NCBI GenBank assembly: GCA_035399245.1
Contig: DAOPIR010000061.1
Coordinates: 1-14,787, forward strand
Length of the DNA: 14,787 bases
Direction of reading: 5' to 3'
Source of the DNA: CAXXOK01 sp035399245
GTDB taxonomy: Bacteria > Bacillota > Clostridia > Christensenellales > Aristaeellaceae
The translations under genes were made by a program, and so were the position numbers. A model generated the notes under the pieces. The model did not search any database, was not told the DNA's origin, and saw nothing but the letters and a program-made list of their open reading frames with translations. Below are positions 6,613 to 14,069 of the stretch, one piece after another (within the stretch, counting starts at the first letter, position 1; every line of letters begins with the position of its first letter).

Positions 6613-7686
6613 TCAATCTCTCCTTGTTTGCACGTCTTCAATTAATTGCAGCACCGCATCGGTTCCATCGCATACGGGGCATGCTTCCATGGCGGATTGC
6701 AGGGTTTCCCGCTGCTTTAGTAACGCGTCCAGCGCATCCACCAGCGTATAGGCGGTCAAATCCTCCTGCCGGAGCACATGCGCAAAGCCTTGCTTCACAA
6801 AGCTTTCGGCGTTTTTAATCTGGTCGCCCCGGCTGGCCGACAGCGGATAAGGCACCAGCAGCATGGGCTTTTTCAGCGCCAGCAGCTCGCTTAGGGTATT
6901 GGAACCCGCGCGGCTGAGCACGAAGTCGGCAGCGGCGATAGCGTCGGGCATTTCACTTTGCAGAAATTCAATCTGCGTATATCCGTCCACATCCAGCAGC
7001 GCCTCGTTCAGGTTGCCGGTGCCGCACAGATGCAATATGTCCATCTGCGGCAGCAGCTTGGGCAGGCTTTCGTGCAGGCACAGGTTGATGGCCTGTGCGC
7101 CCTGGCTGCCGCCGGTGACCAACAGTACGGGTTTTTTACCGTCAAAGCCGGCCAGGGCAAGCCCGCGCGTTCGATCGCCCGTAAACAGCTCCTTGCGCAG
7201 CGGTGTGCCGGTCATCACGCCCTTGTCGCCCAGACAGGCGGCACACTCAGGGAACGTGGTGGCGATGCACTGGGCAAACCTTCCGCTGATGCGGTTGGCC
7301 AGCCCGGGCGTCAGGTCGCTTTCATGGCATACGGTGGGCACGCGGCAGATACGGGCAGCGATCACCACGGGAATGCTTACAAACCCGCCCTTGGAAAAAC
7401 ACACGTCGGGCTTGATTTTCCGCAACAAAAAAACAGACTGGATAATGCCGCGCGCCACACGGAACACATCGGTGAAATTTTCCCAGCTGAAATACCGCCG
7501 CAGCTTGCCGCTGCTGATGGGGTGATAGGTTACGCCTTCGATGGGGCGGATGATATCATATTCAATGCTGGAACCCCTGCCGATGTAGTGGATTTCGTAT
7601 CCTGCGGCCTGCAAACGGGGGATCAGGCTTAAATGCGGGGTAACGTGCCCGGCGGTACCACCGCCGGTCAACACTATGCGCTTCAT
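6613..7686 (-). CDS. murG: UDP-N-acetylglucosamine: lipid I N-acetylglucosaminyltransferase
   Basis: MurG transfers GlcNAc from UDP-GlcNAc to lipid I to form lipid II on the cytoplasmic face of the membrane, the last intracellular step of peptidoglycan synthesis. The product is 357 residues, normal for the family. The N-terminal glycine-rich loop GGGTAGHVTPH (residues 8-18), the HESDLTPGLANR segment of the Firmicutes type, GGSQGAQAIN in the C-terminal domain and SRAGSNTLSELLALKKPMLLVPYP at the UDP-GlcNAc site are all present. The start is set by MKRIVLTGGG, with AAGGAG 8 bases upstream. It is the first gene of a murG-glmM-unknown operon. It lies here outside a division/cell-wall (dcw) gene cluster, where murG is often found; the genes around it are not dcw genes. 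Confidence 0.96.
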   Translation of the reverse strand: MKRIVLTGGGTAGHVTPHLSLIPRLQAAGYEIHYIGRGSSIEYDIIRPIEGVTYHPISSGKLRRYFSWENFTDVFRVARGIIQSVFLLRKIKPDVCFSKGGFVSIPVVIAARICRVPTVCHESDLTPGLANRISGRFAQCIATTFPECAACLGDKGVMTGTPLRKELFTGDRTRGLALAGFDGKKPVLLVTGGSQGAQAINLCLHESLPKLLPQMDILHLCGTGNLNEALLDVDGYTQIEFLQSEMPDAIAAADFVLSRAGSNTLSELLALKKPMLLVPYPLSASRGDQIKNAESFVKQGFAHVLRQEDLTAYTLVDALDALLKQRETLQSAMEACPVCDGTDAVLQLIEDVQTRRD

Positions 7687-7724
7687 CACATGCGCTCCTT
7701 CTAAACGGTCCGATTTACGAGCAT

Positions 7725-7754
7725 AGTATACACTAAAACGCACAATGTTGCCAA
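7725..7754 (-). promoter_or_regulatory. Promoter of the murG-glmM operon
   Basis: On the minus strand TTGGCA (7749-7754) is followed after 18 bases by TATACT (7725-7730), each one mismatch from consensus. The -10 lies about 39 bases before the murG ATG. It is divergent from the phosphoglycerate mutase promoter, whose -35 lies 14 bases away. No operator-like palindrome was seen. Confidence 0.65.
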
Positions 7755-7767
7755 CTGCGCCCCAGTC

Positions 7768-7796
7768 TTGAAATGAGAGGGCATCCGCGCTATACT
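7768..7796 (+). promoter_or_regulatory. Promoter of the phosphoglycerate mutase gene
   Basis: TTGAAA (7768-7773), 17 bases, then TATACT (7791-7796), 30 bases before the ATG at 7827. Hexamers and spacing are the same as those of the promoter at 3691-3719. This fits a standard housekeeping sigma-A promoter. Confidence 0.68.
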
Positions 7797-7826
7797 GATA
7801 CCGATCATCGTGAGGGAGAAAGAAGC

Positions 7827-9074
7827 ATGAAATACGTTTTGGTCATTGGAGACGGTATGGCGGATGCACCGCTGGTGCAACTTGATGGAAAGACCCCGCT
7901 GGAAACGCTGACGCTGGACGCGTTTGACCGTGCCGCGGGCTGCGAATACGGCCGCGTGCGCACCGTGCCCACCGGCATGGCGCCGGGCAGTGACACGGCG
8001 ATCCTGTCGATCTTCGGCAATGATCCCAGAACCTGCTACACGGGGCGCAGCGCGCTGGAGGCGGCGGGCATGGGGATTACCGTGCCGGAGGGCGGCATCA
8101 GCCTGCGCATTAACCTGTGCGCCGTGGTGGAGCAAGGCGGCAAGCGCGTGATCCTGAGCCACAACGGCGGCGGCGTACACGGCAAAGAGGCTGAAGACCT
8201 GATGAATGACCTGATTGCCGCGCCCGCGTTTGCGGCCAGGCTGCGGGAATATAAGCTTGAAATCCATGTTACCGATACCTTCCGCCACATCGGCGTGATG
8301 GAAACAGATGTAAAAGATTTATCCGCCGTCAAGCTCACCGAGCCGCATAATGTACTGGAGCGGGAAATTGCACCGTATCTGCCGCAGTGCATTGTGGAGG
8401 ACCCCGCCGCACAGCAGCTGGCCGATGCGCTCAAAAACCTGATGGAGATCAGCTATACCGTGCTTAAGGATCACCCGATTAACAAGGCGCGCGTCGCGCG
8501 GGGCGACCTGCCGGCCGATATGATCTGGCCGTGGGGCGCGGCGACGGCGATGAAGCTGGATGATTTTGAAAAGAAGTATCACAAAACGGGCACCGTGGTC
8601 AGCGCCGTGCCGCTGGTGTGGGGTATCGCCTCGCTCGGCGGGCTGAAAACCCCGCATGTGCCCGGCGCCAACGGGGATCTGGACACCAATTATCAGGGCA
8701 AGGTGCAGGCTGCGCTGGACGCCCTGCAAAACGGGGACGACTTTGCCGCCGTGCACATCGAAGCGCCCGACGAAATGGCGCATGCCGGCAGCCTGGAAAA
8801 GAAAATGCAGGCCATCAAGAACGTGAACGACCTGGTGATGCGCCCGGTTTTGGCGGAGATGGAAAAGCGCGGGGAACCGTTCCGCGTGCTGATGCTGTGC
8901 GACCATCCCACGCTGCTCACTACCCGTACGCACGACGGCGCGCCCGTGCCCTATGCGATATTTGACAGCCGAAAGGCCGCCCCGCCGCGCAAATACAGCG
9001 AATCCGGCGCGATGGAGTATCCGCTGCTGGAGAACGGGGCGATGTTATTGGAAAGGCTTTTTAAGCATGGATAA
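7827..9074 (+). CDS. apgM: Cofactor-independent phosphoglycerate mutase, archaeal type (ApgM)
   Basis: The product interconverts 3- and 2-phosphoglycerate in glycolysis without 2,3-bisphosphoglycerate. It belongs to the alkaline-phosphatase superfamily and uses two bound metal ions. At 415 residues it matches the short ApgM branch rather than the 510-residue GpmI. Motifs seen are GDGMAD (D9) at the N-terminus, PGSDTA with the expected nucleophile S55, HIEAPDEMAHAG and LCDHPTLLTTRTHDG, which supply metal-binding Asp and His residues. The start at 7827 is set by MKYVLVIGDG and GAGGGAG upstream. Some databases call this branch a putative homoserine kinase; the mutase call is the better supported one for Clostridia, but enzyme activity is not proved by sequence. 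The end overlaps the next gene by 8 bases. Confidence 0.93.
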   Translation: MKYVLVIGDGMADAPLVQLDGKTPLETLTLDAFDRAAGCEYGRVRTVPTGMAPGSDTAILSIFGNDPRTCYTGRSALEAAGMGITVPEGGISLRINLCAVVEQGGKRVILSHNGGGVHGKEAEDLMNDLIAAPAFAARLREYKLEIHVTDTFRHIGVMETDVKDLSAVKLTEPHNVLEREIAPYLPQCIVEDPAAQQLADALKNLMEISYTVLKDHPINKARVARGDLPADMIWPWGAATAMKLDDFEKKYHKTGTVVSAVPLVWGIASLGGLKTPHVPGANGDLDTNYQGKVQAALDALQNGDDFAAVHIEAPDEMAHAGSLEKKMQAIKNVNDLVMRPVLAEMEKRGEPFRVLMLCDHPTLLTTRTHDGAPVPYAIFDSRKAAPPRKYSESGAMEYPLLENGAMLLERLFKHG

Positions 9075-9609
9075 GCTGCGCCGCTTTGTGTGGTATCTGG
9101 CAAGCCGCCTGTTTCTCATCATTGTGCTGTTGGGTTTTGCGGTGGTTACGTTTTACTATGCCATGAACGCGACCAACATTTCCATCATCCTAAAGGACGG
9201 CATGGCGCTGCGCGCGCAGGTCATCATGATGGATGAAGATCCGGAGGATCTTACCAAGTATTTTCAGACCACCTATCTGCAGCGTGACGAAAACCTGCTG
9301 CAGGCCGAGGAAGGGCAGAGCCCCTATGCCATTTACACCGTTCGCGGTATCGACCACCGCCTGCAGCTGACATGGATGTGGTGCTGGCCGTGGGAGACCA
9401 CCGCCAAGGCGGAGTTTATCGAGCGCATTCCGCGTATCGACGGGCGCATCGACCGCACGTATGAAGAAACCGCCATCGCGCTGTACGGCGAGGATAACTA
9501 TGAAAGTCCGCCGGACTGGCAGTCCGCGCGCTATACGGCCACGCTGGTCAAGGAAAACGACCAGTGGAAAATCCGCAGTATCCAAGTAAAAGAACTGCTG
9601 GACGATTAG
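9067..9609 (+). CDS. Small single-pass membrane protein of unknown function
   Basis: I do not recognise the family. The 180-residue product has a short basic N-terminus (MDKLRRFVWYLASR), one transmembrane segment at about residues 14-35 (LFLIIVLLGFAVVTFYYAM), and a C-terminal domain of about 145 residues that should lie outside the cell by the positive-inside rule. That domain holds a tryptophan cluster (TWMWCWPWETT) near residues 102-112 and ends KENDQWKIRSIQVKELLDD, which resembles the closing strands of small NTF2-like or DUF4829-like folds; this is a weak impression. The ATG lies inside the end of apgM, overlapping it by 8 bases, so translation is coupled. It converges with the HAD gene and overlaps it by 4 bases. 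Nothing ties its function to glycolysis beyond this shared transcript. Confidence 0.85.
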   Translation: MDKLRRFVWYLASRLFLIIVLLGFAVVTFYYAMNATNISIILKDGMALRAQVIMMDEDPEDLTKYFQTTYLQRDENLLQAEEGQSPYAIYTVRGIDHRLQLTWMWCWPWETTAKAEFIERIPRIDGRIDRTYEETAIALYGEDNYESPPDWQSARYTATLVKENDQWKIRSIQVKELLDD

Positions 9610-10268
9610 CGGGCATTCAGCCGGTCCGCCAGTGCGGGAAGCGCCCGCAGACTGCTGAGCACATGGTCAACATACGGCTTCAGGGCGTCCGTATACGCCA
9701 GCAGATCGGGCACCATCACCGGCTGTGCGCCGCAGGCGCGGATGGCTTTAAGACCGCTGGGCGCATCCTCCACGCCGAGGCACTCGGCAGGCGGATACCC
9801 CGCAAGCGCGGCCGCCTTTTGATAAATTTCCGGCGCGGGCTTGCCCTGCGTTACCTCGTCGCCGCATACCTTGCCGTCAAACAGCCGGTTCAGCTGCGGC
9901 AGAGAATTGAAAATGGCATCCACCACATAGCGCGGAGAGCTGGTCGCTAGTACGATCTGCAGGTTCCGCGCTTTCAGCGCTTGCAGACATTCCGGCACAC
10001 CGTCCTTTAAGGGCAAGGTGTGCTGTTTGTTATAGGTAAGGATGAAACTGCGCAGCATTTCAGAGGCTTTGCCATAGGGAAAATCCGGGCCGTAGGTTTC
10101 GATGTACAGCCGGTGGCACTCCTGGTTGGAGATGCCCAGTGTACGGATGAAGAACGGCATGTCCATCGTGTAGCCAAGCTTTTGGGCAATATCGGGGACC
10201 GCTTTGGAGTACAGGCGTTCGGAATTGAAAATAACACCGTCCATATCAAATAGAACCGCTTTGACCAT
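9606..10268 (-). CDS. HAD-superfamily hydrolase, beta-phosphoglucomutase-like
   Basis: This is a cytoplasmic phosphatase or phosphomutase of the haloacid dehalogenase superfamily, 220 residues. The four motifs are present: nucleophile/acid pair DMDG (D8, D10), motif II LATSSP (around S110), motif III lysine in GKPAPE (K143) and motif IV GVEDAPSG (E167, D168). The helical C1 cap lies at about residues 15-85, as in PgmB and other small sugar-phosphate phosphatases. The E-D pair and APSG sequence are frequent in beta-phosphoglucomutase-like enzymes, but they do not fix the substrate. The ATG overlaps the stop of the upstream FAD-dehydrogenase gene by one base (TAATG), with AAAGGA as ribosome binding site, so the two are coupled. 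It converges with the membrane-protein gene and overlaps it by 4 bases. Confidence 0.93.
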   Translation of the reverse strand: MVKAVLFDMDGVIFNSERLYSKAVPDIAQKLGYTMDMPFFIRTLGISNQECHRLYIETYGPDFPYGKASEMLRSFILTYNKQHTLPLKDGVPECLQALKARNLQIVLATSSPRYVVDAIFNSLPQLNRLFDGKVCGDEVTQGKPAPEIYQKAAALAGYPPAECLGVEDAPSGLKAIRACGAQPVMVPDLLAYTDALKPYVDHVLSSLRALPALADRLNAR

Positions 10269-11869
10269 TAATCGTTGTTCCTTTCGTCAAGCGCCGCTTT
10301 CAGCCCGTCCACGGCGGAGGAGATAATGCCGCCCGCGTAGCCCGCGCCTTCGCCCAGCGGATACAGCCCGCGGATAGGGCTTTGCCGCCGCTCGTCGCGC
10401 AGGATGCGGATGGGGGAGGAGGATCGGGTTTCCGGCGCGGTGAGCAGCGCGTCGGGAAGATCGAACCCGTGCAGGCGCTGGCCCAGCAGCGGCAGCGTAC
10501 AGCGCAGGTTATCCGCAGCAAAGGCCGGCAGCACACGTGCGATATCGGCTGGCACGACGCCCGGACGGTAGCTGGGCTGCACCGCGCCGAAGCCGTGCGA
10601 TGGCCTGCCCTGTAAAAAATCCTCCACGCGCTGGCACGGCGCCTGATAACCGCCGGCGATGGCAAAGGCGGCTTCCTCGATGCCGCGCTGAAACGCGATT
10701 CCCTGCAGCGGCGTGCCGAAATCTGCCGGCTGCACACCCACCAGCAGCGCCGCGTTGGCATTTCGGCCGTCGCGTGCGTGGCGGCTCATTCCGTTGATGT
10801 TCAGGCGGCCCGCCTCGCTGGAAGCGTTTATCACTTCGCCGCCGGGGCACATGCAAAAGGTATATACACCGCGATGATCAGGCGTTTTCACATTCAGCTT
10901 ATACGTGGCGGGCGGCAGCGCGGGCTGGCCCGCAAAGCCGCCGTACTGTGATTGGTCAATCATGATCTGCGGATGCTCTATACGCACGCCCACGGCAAAG
11001 GGCTTGGCCGCCAGCGGAACGTGCAGCGCGTCCAGCCATGCGTATACGTCGCGCGCGCTGTGGCCCGCGGCAAGATATACCGCGTCGGCCGAAATGCGCT
11101 CTTCTCCCACCCGTACGGCGGTCACCTGCCCGTTTTCGATGTCAAGGCCGGTGACCTTGTGATCAAACAGGATCGTCGCACCGAGTGAAAGCAGCTTGCC
11201 GCGCAGGGCTTTAAGCACGCCGCGCAGCAGATCGGTACCGATGTGGGGCATAGCGTCAATCAGAATATCCTCCGGTGCGCCGCAGGCGGTCAGCGTGCGC
11301 AGCACCGTGCGGATGGCCGGATCGTTCAGCCCGCAGGTCAGTTTTCCGTCCGAAAACGCGCCCGCGCCGCCCTCGCCGAACAGCACGTTACTTTCCTCGT
11401 TCAGCGTGCCGGTATCAATCAGCGCGGCTATGTCCTGCGTGCGTTTGTCAACGGGTTTGCCGCGCTCCAGCACGATCGGTTCTGCGCCGCGCACCGCCAG
11501 CCCAAGCGCGCAAAACAGGCCTGCCGGCCCCGCGCCGATCACCACGGGCCGCGGACGATCCGCCGCGTAGGGGGCAACGGGCAGGGAAAAGATATCATGC
11601 TCGCTTTGCGTGTCCAGCAGCGCGGCCTGATTGGGCTTAAAACGGCGAAGCTGTGCTTTTTCATCTTTTGCGGAGGCGAGCGCAACGTCCAGCGACAGGG
11701 TAAAGTGCACGTCGCGTTTGTCGCGGGCGTCCACGCTGCGGCGGGCAATGCGTACGGATGCGATATCGCCCGCGGGCACCTGCAGGCGTTTAGCTGCCAG
11801 CGTCCGCAGCGGCGCGCTGCCCTGTGACGCTTCCCCAAGCGATAGCCGGATTTGATGCAGTCTGAGCAT
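10268..11869 (-). CDS. FAD-dependent dehydrogenase, COG2509 family
   Basis: This is a predicted cytoplasmic flavoprotein of 533 residues whose reaction is unknown. The first 100 or so residues are an N-terminal domain specific to this family. A Rossmann FAD-binding motif VVIGAGPAGLFCALGL follows (residues 109-124, glycines in GAGPAG at 112-117), with E135 in VLERG placed to bind the ribose. Then come NVLFGEGGAGAFSDGKLTCG (161-180), a family hallmark, and near the C-terminus LYPLGEGAGYAGGIISSAVD, which closes the FAD site. The start at 11869 is set by MLRLHQIRL with GGAGGCG upstream. It is the first gene of a two-gene operon with the HAD hydrolase. Members are widespread in Firmicutes but I know of no established physiological substrate, so no symbol is given. 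Confidence 0.92.
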   Translation of the reverse strand: MLRLHQIRLSLGEASQGSAPLRTLAAKRLQVPAGDIASVRIARRSVDARDKRDVHFTLSLDVALASAKDEKAQLRRFKPNQAALLDTQSEHDIFSLPVAPYAADRPRPVVIGAGPAGLFCALGLAVRGAEPIVLERGKPVDKRTQDIAALIDTGTLNEESNVLFGEGGAGAFSDGKLTCGLNDPAIRTVLRTLTACGAPEDILIDAMPHIGTDLLRGVLKALRGKLLSLGATILFDHKVTGLDIENGQVTAVRVGEERISADAVYLAAGHSARDVYAWLDALHVPLAAKPFAVGVRIEHPQIMIDQSQYGGFAGQPALPPATYKLNVKTPDHRGVYTFCMCPGGEVINASSEAGRLNINGMSRHARDGRNANAALLVGVQPADFGTPLQGIAFQRGIEEAAFAIAGGYQAPCQRVEDFLQGRPSHGFGAVQPSYRPGVVPADIARVLPAFAADNLRCTLPLLGQRLHGFDLPDALLTAPETRSSSPIRILRDERRQSPIRGLYPLGEGAGYAGGIISSAVDGLKAALDERNND

Positions 11870-11901
11870 ACCACGCCTCCGTTTCTGATTTTCCCCATCC
11901 T

Positions 11902-11930
11902 ATCATACGCTCCCCGGGAATACAACTCCA
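11902..11930 (-). promoter_or_regulatory. Tentative promoter of the FAD-dehydrogenase/HAD operon
   Basis: On the minus strand TATGAT (11902-11907) has a weak TGGAGT -35 (11925-11930) at 17-bp spacing and lies about 33 bases before the ATG. The -35 match is poor, so confidence is limited. No riboswitch-like structure was seen in this short leader. Confidence 0.35.
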
Positions 11931-11948
11931 CCGGCGGCGGGAATATGG

Positions 11949-11954
11949 TATAAT
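11949..11954 (+). promoter_or_regulatory. Extended -10 promoter of the membrane-protein/lspA operon
   Basis: A perfect TATAAT is preceded by TGG, giving the extended -10 form TGnTATAAT, 30 bases before the ATG at 11985. The -35 position (11926-11931, CTCCAC) does not match consensus, as is common for extended -10 promoters. Confidence 0.6.
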
Positions 11955-11984
11955 AGGACGATATCGGGAAAGGAGCGTGAACGC

Positions 11985-13580
11985 ATGAAACGAATACTGC
12001 TCGTTCTTTCGGCAATCGCGTTTTTTTGCCTGCAGATTACCACCAAGCTGTTTGCGGCCGGTGTTCTGGTATCGATTCCGTTTTTGATCTGGTTTGCCGT
12101 CAAGCGGCCGCAGCTGGCCGTATCGCGCAAAATGAGTGTGACAGGCAAGATGCTGTGTGTGCTCACGGCGGTGGGTGCCTGCCTGTGGCCGATCGAAAAC
12201 TTCGCGGAATGGCTGCGCTCCATCACGGTGTTCCAGCGCCTGCAAAGCCTGTTGGGAATGGAGATGGAGCGGCTTTCGTACATAACGGCCATCCTATTTG
12301 CGGCAGCGGCGCTTCTGTTTGTTTACCAGATGGTTTGCCTGTTTTATGAGCGCTTTTCTGCGGTTGTGCGGGAAGCAATCATGGACTTTTCCAAAGCGGA
12401 GGGTATCACCGCGCTGGTGCTGACGGCCGTGCTGATGGTGCTTGTGATCGTTGTGTATCTGCAAACCGACGCGTTTGCCAGCGTGACGGTGAAACGGGAT
12501 CTTATTTATATGTCGGATTCGGGCGCGATCGTGCATGAAAACGTATATCTATCGCTGAGCGCGCTGGAAAACGATTTTCGCTCGCCGCTGTTTGCGCTGT
12601 TTGCCGCGCCGCTTTTGGGCCTGCCGTACCTGATCAGCCGTGTGCTGCCGGTGCCTAACGCGCTGGCCCTCGTGATGGTTGCCGCGCAGGTGCCGCTGCT
12701 GGTTGCCGGCCTCTGCCTGCTGATGAAGCTGATCCCAGAGGTGAGCAAACCGGCGCGTATACTGCTGCCGGTATTGATGACGGCCACCTATTCCGCGCTG
12801 CTGTTTACGGTGATGGCGGAGCAGTATACGATTGCGCTGTTTTATCTGGCGGTAGGGCTGTACGGCCTGCTCAGCCATGGCAGGCGGGAACAGCTGCTGA
12901 TCCTTGGCGCGGCGGGGACTATGCTGCCCGGCGCGGCACTGGCGCTGGTTCCCGAGTACAGGGGTAAGCCGATTGCCATAATTCTGAAGGACACGCTGCA
13001 ATCCGCGCTTTTAGCGCTGGTGCTGCTGTGTACGCTGGGCAGCTTCGGCATTGTGCTGCGCATTCCCGGCACGCTGCAAAGCATCGGCCGGTTTACGGGC
13101 GACGGGATCGCGTTTCCCGATCGGCTGTCGCAGTACAGCTCGTTCATCGGGCAGATCTTTATCGCGCCGCAGGCCGGAATGGTGGCCGCGGCGGACGGCT
13201 ATGCCAAGTGGCGGCTGGCGGAGAACGGCGGCGTCAGCATTCTCGGCATTGCACTGCTCGTACTGGCGTGCGCCGGATTTATCCTAAACCGCAGGCAGCG
13301 CTTTGCGCGGATCAGCATGGTATGGGTGGGCGTATCGTTTTTGCTGCTGTGCGTGCTGGGCTGGGGCACGGCGGAAAACGGGCTGACGCTGTATACGCTT
13401 TACTTCGGCTGGGCATATGCTGCGCTGCTGGTGTACCTGGTAGAAAGCGTTTTGCGGGCGATTGGGCTGGCGCGTTTTTCGTGGATTGTTTACGCGCTGG
13501 GCATGGCGGCGCTGCTGACGGTCAACCTGCCGCAGATGCTTGCGTTGGTGCGGTTTGCGATTACGTATTACCCGATTTAG
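11985..13580 (+). CDS. Polytopic membrane protein, possible GT-C-type glycosyltransferase
   Basis: The 531-residue product has about a dozen hydrophobic segments spread over its length, so it is an integral membrane protein. After a transmembrane helix near residues 141-159 there is a long polar loop (about 163-205) with SDSG and ENDFRSPLFAL. An acidic loop of this kind after an early helix, followed by many short helices, is the layout of GT-C glycosyltransferases, which use lipid-linked sugars on the outer face of the membrane. I cannot confirm the family; an uncharacterised membrane protein is the safe call and a transporter-like role is not excluded. The start at 11985 has AAGGAG 9 bases upstream and a promoter in place. 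lspA begins 9 bases after its stop, so the two share an mRNA. Confidence 0.85.
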   Translation: MKRILLVLSAIAFFCLQITTKLFAAGVLVSIPFLIWFAVKRPQLAVSRKMSVTGKMLCVLTAVGACLWPIENFAEWLRSITVFQRLQSLLGMEMERLSYITAILFAAAALLFVYQMVCLFYERFSAVVREAIMDFSKAEGITALVLTAVLMVLVIVVYLQTDAFASVTVKRDLIYMSDSGAIVHENVYLSLSALENDFRSPLFALFAAPLLGLPYLISRVLPVPNALALVMVAAQVPLLVAGLCLLMKLIPEVSKPARILLPVLMTATYSALLFTVMAEQYTIALFYLAVGLYGLLSHGRREQLLILGAAGTMLPGAALALVPEYRGKPIAIILKDTLQSALLALVLLCTLGSFGIVLRIPGTLQSIGRFTGDGIAFPDRLSQYSSFIGQIFIAPQAGMVAAADGYAKWRLAENGGVSILGIALLVLACAGFILNRRQRFARISMVWVGVSFLLLCVLGWGTAENGLTLYTLYFGWAYAALLVYLVESVLRAIGLARFSWIVYALGMAALLTVNLPQMLALVRFAITYYPI

Positions 13581-13589
13581 GGAGGCACT

Positions 13590-14069
13590 ATGACGGTATT
13601 TTGGAGCATCGCGGGTGTTACGCTGGTGTTGGATCGCGTGGCAAAGCTGCTGGCACAGCAGCTGATGTCGCCCGGCGAGCGGATGATCGTGCTGCGCGGC
13701 GTGCTGGAGCTGCGCTTTACGTACAACACGGGCATGGCGCTGGGAATTTTATCGGGGCATTTGGTGGCCGGGATCCTGCTGCCGCTGCTGGCGATGGCCG
13801 CCGGCGTTTTCATTTTACGCAAATTCAAGCTGTCCCGCTTTGTGCTGATCGGCGTAGGGCTGATTGTCGGCGGATTTTTGGGCAATTTCGCGGATCGCAT
13901 TCTCTTCGGCTCTGTGGTGGACATGATTTATTTTCCGTGGCTGCCGTACTTTATTTGCAATCCGGCGGATATCGCCATCACCTTCGGCGCGGCCATGCTG
14001 GGGTTCAGCCTGCTGTTTCGCGCCGGGGACTGGCAGGAAAAGGCGAAGGAGGCCGCAGATGACAAATAA
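13590..14069 (+). CDS. lspA: Lipoprotein signal peptidase (signal peptidase II)
   Basis: LspA is a membrane aspartyl protease that removes signal peptides from prolipoproteins after the lipid has been added. The product is 159 residues, normal length, with four transmembrane segments. Family motifs are DRVAK (D15), the NTGMALG box (N46), GGFLGNFADRILFGSVVDMI, and CNPADIAI. D111 in VVD and D127 in PAD are the expected catalytic pair. The start at 13590 has GGGAGG close upstream; the first residues lead straight into helix one. The next gene starts inside its 3' end, overlapping by 11 bases. The lspA plus RluD-like pair is a familiar Firmicutes arrangement (compare B. subtilis lspA-ylyB). Confidence 0.96.
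   Translation: MTVFWSIAGVTLVLDRVAKLLAQQLMSPGERMIVLRGVLELRFTYNTGMALGILSGHLVAGILLPLLAMAAGVFILRKFKLSRFVLIGVGLIVGGFLGNFADRILFGSVVDMIYFPWLPYFICNPADIAITFGAAMLGFSLLFRAGDWQEKAKEAADDK

Noticed and set aside
5622..6818. Plus-strand open frame of 398 codons opposite glmM and murG
   Set aside because: It lies across the boundary of two certain genes on the other strand, has biased His/Ala-rich composition, no recognisable domain and no ribosome binding site.
7687..7826. Possible riboswitch or regulatory RNA in the murG/apgM divergent region
   Set aside because: Both leaders are under 40 bases after the predicted start sites, too short for a known riboswitch, and no strong pairing was seen.
9633..9649. 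TGCGGG/CCCGCA hairpin near the convergent ends at 9606-9609 as a terminator
   Set aside because: The stem is only 6 bp, lies in the HAD coding region and is not followed by a T-run on either strand.
13028..14062. Plus-strand frame of 344 codons overlapping the membrane protein and lspA
   Set aside because: It is Arg/Gly/Ala-rich out-of-frame translation of two recognisable genes, and has no start signal.
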